Source: Clitopilus passeckerianus
Taxonomy: Eukaryota; Basidiomycota; Agaricomycetes; Agaricales; Entolomataceae
Reading direction: 5' to 3'
Assembly (NCBI GenBank): GCA_944990035.1
Contig: CALYLX010000058.1
Span: 248,001-312,000, forward strand
Length of the DNA: 64,000 nucleotides
Below are positions 60,468 to 64,000 of the stretch, in pieces. The notes beneath the pieces were generated by a model. It was not told the origin of the DNA. It saw only the letters and a list, made by a program, of their open reading frames with translations, and did no database searches. Each line of letters starts with the position of its first letter. Position 1 is the first letter of the stretch. Position numbers and translations under genes: made by a program.

Positions 60468-61211
60468 ATGCGCCTATCCCGCACGTTTACAGACAGACAG
60501 AAGGTCTCTCCCTCAACCAGATCATGCGGGGCTCAAGGTGCCATTTCCACAAATGTAACAATCGCCATTGTTCTTGTCTATCATGTGTTATTCTTTTCCT
60601 CTCCTACCGTCCTTCGACTTGCAGCATCTGTTGGCCAACTGGATTTCCAATGCGCGTTGCTCAACGGATTCTCTGATGTTACAGATGCGCTGGTGCCTTC
60701 CCTCGCATCACTCTACCGCGAAAGAGGATGCAAATGTAAGTCCTCTTACTATTACTATGCATCATTTCCCTATACAATCTGACGTTTTCGCCAGGACCTT
60801 GGAGATCCGCATTTCGCTTCCGCCCCCACCAAGTAACACTCCGGAGCTTTGTACTGCGACTGTGCTGGACTCTTGTGAAGCGATGCGCCGTTTGCTCCAG
60901 CAGGAGTCAGTTTGAAGACCTCATAGTGGTCAGTAACTGAAGCTGTCACCAACCACCGTCTAATATGATTCTCTTATAGCGGAGGAGATCCGATTGTGAT
61001 GAACAGGAGCCATAACGATTATAACCTCACTGCTCGTCAGATAATTGGCGAGGTAGGAGAGGTACAAAGGTTCATCTATCGTTACAACTCCCGGTGGGAG
61101 ATTTCTGGAACTACACGCATGTACAAATGTCGCCTACAGCCTGTCTGTAAGATGTCGCTTGGATGTCGCATATGCTTCCTCAATTTCTTGAGAGTATGCC
61201 TTGAGGACTGA
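60468..61211 (+). CDS. Small hypothetical protein, uncertain model
   Basis: Not recognised. The most protein-like stretches are TLEIRISLPPPPSNTPELC with SCEAMRRLLQQ (about 60795-60905). These are followed, through a GTCAGT...TTATAG intron that rejoins in frame as QQDGGDPIVMNRS, by DYNLTARQIIGEVGEVQRFI and YRYNSRWEISGTTRMYKC up to the stop at 61211. The 5' exons are ambiguous. One frame from ATG 60468 gives FQCALLNGFSDVTDALVPSL; another, from ATG 60568, runs without an intron into the central part. The 3' end overlaps the convergent adenylation gene by 78 bases, so an intron near 61147 (GTAAGATG) may shorten it. Confidence 0.4.
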
Positions 61212-63638
61212 AGATCGCTTGGGCTGTTTCTTTTCTGTATATTCAAATTCTTTTTCTGGCGTTGAGAAAAGTATCATCTGTAATTGTAAATCATTAAGTA
61301 GAATATGGGAGCACACGGGCAGAAGGACTACCTCTCGGCACACTCCAGCTGCAATATGCACCGTTGCATTTATCTTCTCGATATATGGCCTGTGTTAAAT
61401 TTAGCCGATGCAGCTTGGGAGCTACAAGGTAGAACTGACTCACCAAATTGAGTCACGAAGCTCTTCAAAGTTAATCGTGGGATGGTTACAAATGTATTTC
61501 TCGGTTACTTCAATCAAGACACCGATTCTCGTCTTTCCTGCCCCAAACATTACTGCTGCATGGACAACAGGGTGCTCACAGAGCAGTGCCTCTGGCCCGT
61601 ATCATCAGTGAATCGTTACGTTTAAGGACAGGTAGCTTACCACCAGGCACAGGATTGATCTATGCGGCGATCCATGTGAGATAAATGGTGTAAAGTGATA
61701 GAGGTGTTGGAACGTACTTTGTAGCCTCTACTGAGGACTATGAGATCATTGGTGCGACCAAGAATTTTCCACAGATTTGGTAATTTAGGGTGGGGCTCAA
61801 GAATATCATTCATAGCGAAAGCCAGCTGGCCGTTGAAAACTGTATTGGTCACAGCAGGGTTAACCACTGCAGAAGGTTCAGCCTGGCAAGTATTTTATTT
61901 TTGTAGACCAATTGCTTCAGGGAGAAGATTACCCACCACTACAATCAATTCAAATATTCCATCGCCTCGTGGGACGAATTCATACGGGCAGTCCGGAGGA
62001 AGATAGACATACTCCCAATCCATTCCCAAAGGTTCTGCTAAAAATGAGCAGATAGAAAAGGGCACAGCAAAGACACAACAATACCCGGAGAGGATAAAGA
62101 CAAGGATCCTATCTCAGTGCTAGCGAGATGAGAATCGTTTATGCAATGTTAAAGACACAAGTGTGCTTACCATCCATATCCGGGACGGAGACTGCATCCT
62201 TCTCTAACCAGAAAATTCCCAACTGCTTTTGGCAGTGATGCTCCTCCGAACATCTGGCAAAAATATTCAGATCTTCACGCAACAAGAGAAGAGTTCGCTC
62301 ACTATAGTCTTAATTTGCTTCAAGAATGGAAGTTTTGTGGAATCTGTGCACCAATCCTAGAAAGTTCAGCTAATCTATTTGTTTGCTTTTAGGCGAGTAA
62401 TAGTTAAATACCTCAAGTATATAGGGTGGTGTATACAGGGAATCCGGTACTGTGGCCAGTGCTGCCTCCCAGACGGTAGTTGGGGATGGTTGTACCCCAA
62501 CAGCTGCAGGAGAGAAAGTAGCAAGTATAATACCTGATAAGGCCTTGAAAAGCTTATATTTACACTTGAATCGATTGATAAAAGACTGAACTTACAAGGA
62601 AGGCCATTGTTCTTATGCTAGCGGTTCCGAACCGTCCAACCACCTTACCCAGAGGATCACCCTTATCCAACACTGGGTTGAAAAGGGTATGTTTAGGTCC
62701 AGAAGATTTTTATATGGTTGGAATGTCCACTAACACTGGAAAATAGCCGCTTTCAACTGCGTCTGGTCATTATGAGGGACAAGTTTAGGTAAAGACGTTG
62801 TACCTAGTTGTCATAGAACAAAGACATGTAAATGCCTGTGGCTTTCACAAATCATTGGAGACTCACCCGTTGAGTGCATATAGAAACGTGTTGTGGACGG
62901 ATCTCTGCGCCTAGGGTCACGTTGCAGCGGAACCAACGGCCCATTGGCATTATAAATGTCCTTGTAAGTCGGCAGCTTACAGACAACTGGCAATGCACCC
63001 GTAAGCTCTCGGATGGCTGCCTGGGCTCGCTCGTATAGTATGGGCTCCGAGCTAACCAAGAAATGGGAGATGGGCACCAAAGACAAAAGATGAGCAATAA
63101 CAGAAGGTGGTCGATCCGGTCTGATGATCACAAATGTGATGTCGGCGCGAAGCAAGCCCAACGTCGTCGTAATAGCAGTTATTGTGTCTTTGTAGATGTT
63201 AATATTTGTTGAATATTGGCCTGGGGTGAGGATCGTACCGGAAGGAAATAGGACCGCTACAGTCTTCGGGTGTCTTTCACCGGTGTCAATGTCGATTCCC
63301 AGAGTTCTACCGATGATTCTTGCAGCATTGTATGCTGCGGGAACAACTTCACGGAATCGCAGATGACGCTTGGTGTTGTTATTCGCAAACAGGAACACAG
63401 GGTGATCTGGATTTTGGGAGTAATGAAAGTCGTAGATTTCTGAGATTGTTAAGGAGCCATCGAGGGGAGCCGTTGTATAGCCATACTTATTATCATCGGA
63501 ACAATGAATATGAGAGGCGAGAGATTGGCGTAGATGATCCATGGGGGAAGGATCATGGGAATCGATTCTCCAGAGTCCAGATTCCAGATTCGTCACATAC
63601 GTAAGCGAATAGCCACCAAATAGTTGTTTAGCGTCCAT
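61134..63638 (-). CDS. NRPS-like adenylate-forming enzyme, adenylation domain only
   Basis: ANL-superfamily adenylation domain of the basidiomycete NRPS-like/aminoadipate-reductase-like type. From ATG 63638: LTISEIYDFHYSQNPDHPVF, LRFREVVPAAYNAARIIG, KTVAVLFPSG, ITTTLGLLRADI and the nucleotide-binding loop HSTGTTSLPKLV formed across an intron. Later exons give QPSPTTVWEAALATVPDSL, GQLAFAMNDILEPHPKLPNLWKILGRTNDLIV and, after further introns, INPVPGEALLCEHPVVHAAVMFG. The last exon reads FSTPEKEFEYTEKKQPKRSS and VLKAYSQEIEEAYATSK, the usual end of the A domain. The frame then stops at 61134, so the carrier (T) and NAD-binding reductase domains typical of the family are absent. It is either a stand-alone ligase or a truncated copy. 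The substrate is unknown. Confidence 0.72.
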
Positions 63639-63673
63639 CTATCGGTATAAGCCCATAAGAAAGTCAAAAATAT

Positions 63674-64000
63674 TCATGTACCTTTGGCCCCGAACCCAAA
63701 TAAATATTCCAGACAGTCTTTGATAGTGAGTGGAGAAGAGTGTTCAAAGCTCAAGGCCATCGCATTCTCACACATGCCCAAGGCTCCTCCCACTAAAGAA
63801 TGCTCATTCTTGCGGTACCTTTCGACGTTCACAGGCATATTTCTAGCTCCTGTTACGAGAGGCGAGCGTGATATATTTTGCAAGGCAATTACGGTGAGTA
63901 CAGCTACTTTTTGAGGTTCAGAACGTCCTTCGCGTCTGCAGCCACTGAGGAGAAGCTGTGAGTATTTAAGATTCAAACAGTGGGGAAGCTGCTTACCGTT
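63674..64000 (-). CDS. 3' part of an unidentified gene, truncated by window
   Basis: A minus-strand frame entering from the right edge and ending FGFGAKGT at 63674. An intron near the edge is likely (AG acceptor around 63990). Visible stretches are KVAVLTVIALQNISRSPLV, VNVERYRKNEHSLVGG and LGMCENAMALSFEH. The last, with its 'GN-A-al-SF' feel, weakly recalls CoA-dependent acyltransferases of the trichothecene-acetyltransferase type. That is a guess. It lies 36 bases upstream of the adenylation gene in the same orientation, so it could be a neighbour in a small metabolic cluster. A splice from GTACAT into the next ATG would hit a stop, which argues against a fusion. Confidence 0.45.
   Translation of the reverse strand, partial: NGKQLPHCLNLKYSQLLLSGCRREGRSEPQKVAVLTVIALQNISRSPLVTGARNMPVNVERYRKNEHSLVGGALGMCENAMALSFEHSSPLTIKDCLEYLFGFGAKGT

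Noticed and set aside
63638..63700. Fusion of the right-edge gene to the adenylation gene through a GTACAT...GATAG intron
   Set aside because: The joined frame reads a stop codon within a few residues, so two separate genes are more likely.
1..64000. CRISPR arrays, prokaryotic operons, riboswitches, rRNA genes
   Set aside because: None seen; the intron-rich organisation is eukaryotic. tRNA detection by eye is weak, so a missed tRNA cannot be excluded.

Overview
The window reads as nuclear DNA of a filamentous basidiomycete, most likely an Agaricomycete. Genes are compact and interrupted by many GT-AG introns of about 50-60 bases. Coding strands alternate freely and intergenic gaps are short. 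The protein set is typical of mushroom-forming fungi: F-box, MATH-BTB, Zn2Cys6, P450, PL4 and PL14 proteins, a SKG6-like membrane protein and a DUF6729-type element. Names come from motifs and family knowledge read by eye; no database search was run. Gene spans run from start to stop codon and include introns.

Left part (1-9.8 kb): a decayed repetitive-type gene enters from the left edge. It joins a zinc-ribbon region, a DDE-transposase-like region, a 3'-5' exonuclease and a C-terminal zinc knuckle, and it has at least four frame breaks. Next come a short-chain dehydrogenase and an F-box protein, both on the minus strand, then a gene-poor stretch with one possible gene remnant.

9.8-24.4 kb: PRP24/SART3 (U6 snRNP recycling) and a MATH-BTB protein on the plus strand, then a secreted PL4 rhamnogalacturonan lyase (minus) with small indels. 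After a 2.3-kb gap lies the Golgi protein GRASP (minus), then a second 1.5-kb gap.

24.4-44 kb: a mitochondrial-type PPR protein, a Zn2Cys6 transcription factor with a 14-base microexon, the SUMO E1 subunit AOS1, a TcuA-like flavoprotein and a 6-kb PX-PH phospholipase D, all on the plus strand. The Hsp90 co-chaperone CDC37 follows on the minus strand.

44-64 kb: a cytochrome P450, a single-pass membrane protein, a TPR/F-box/LRR protein (Dia2/Pof3 type) and a tandem pair of duplicated alpha-beta-barrel proteins. These are followed by the mitochondrial phosphate carrier, a secreted PL14 lyase and the meiotic MutS homologue MSH5, whose ATPase region is cut into microexons. The right end holds a small unknown gene, an adenylation-domain-only NRPS-like enzyme, and the end of a further gene that runs off the window.

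Most genes are unlinked housekeeping functions. Possible functional groupings are the two secreted polysaccharide lyases (PL4, PL14), three ubiquitin-ligase adaptor-type proteins (two F-box, one MATH-BTB), and the two right-edge genes, which could be the edge of a secondary-metabolism locus (inference).
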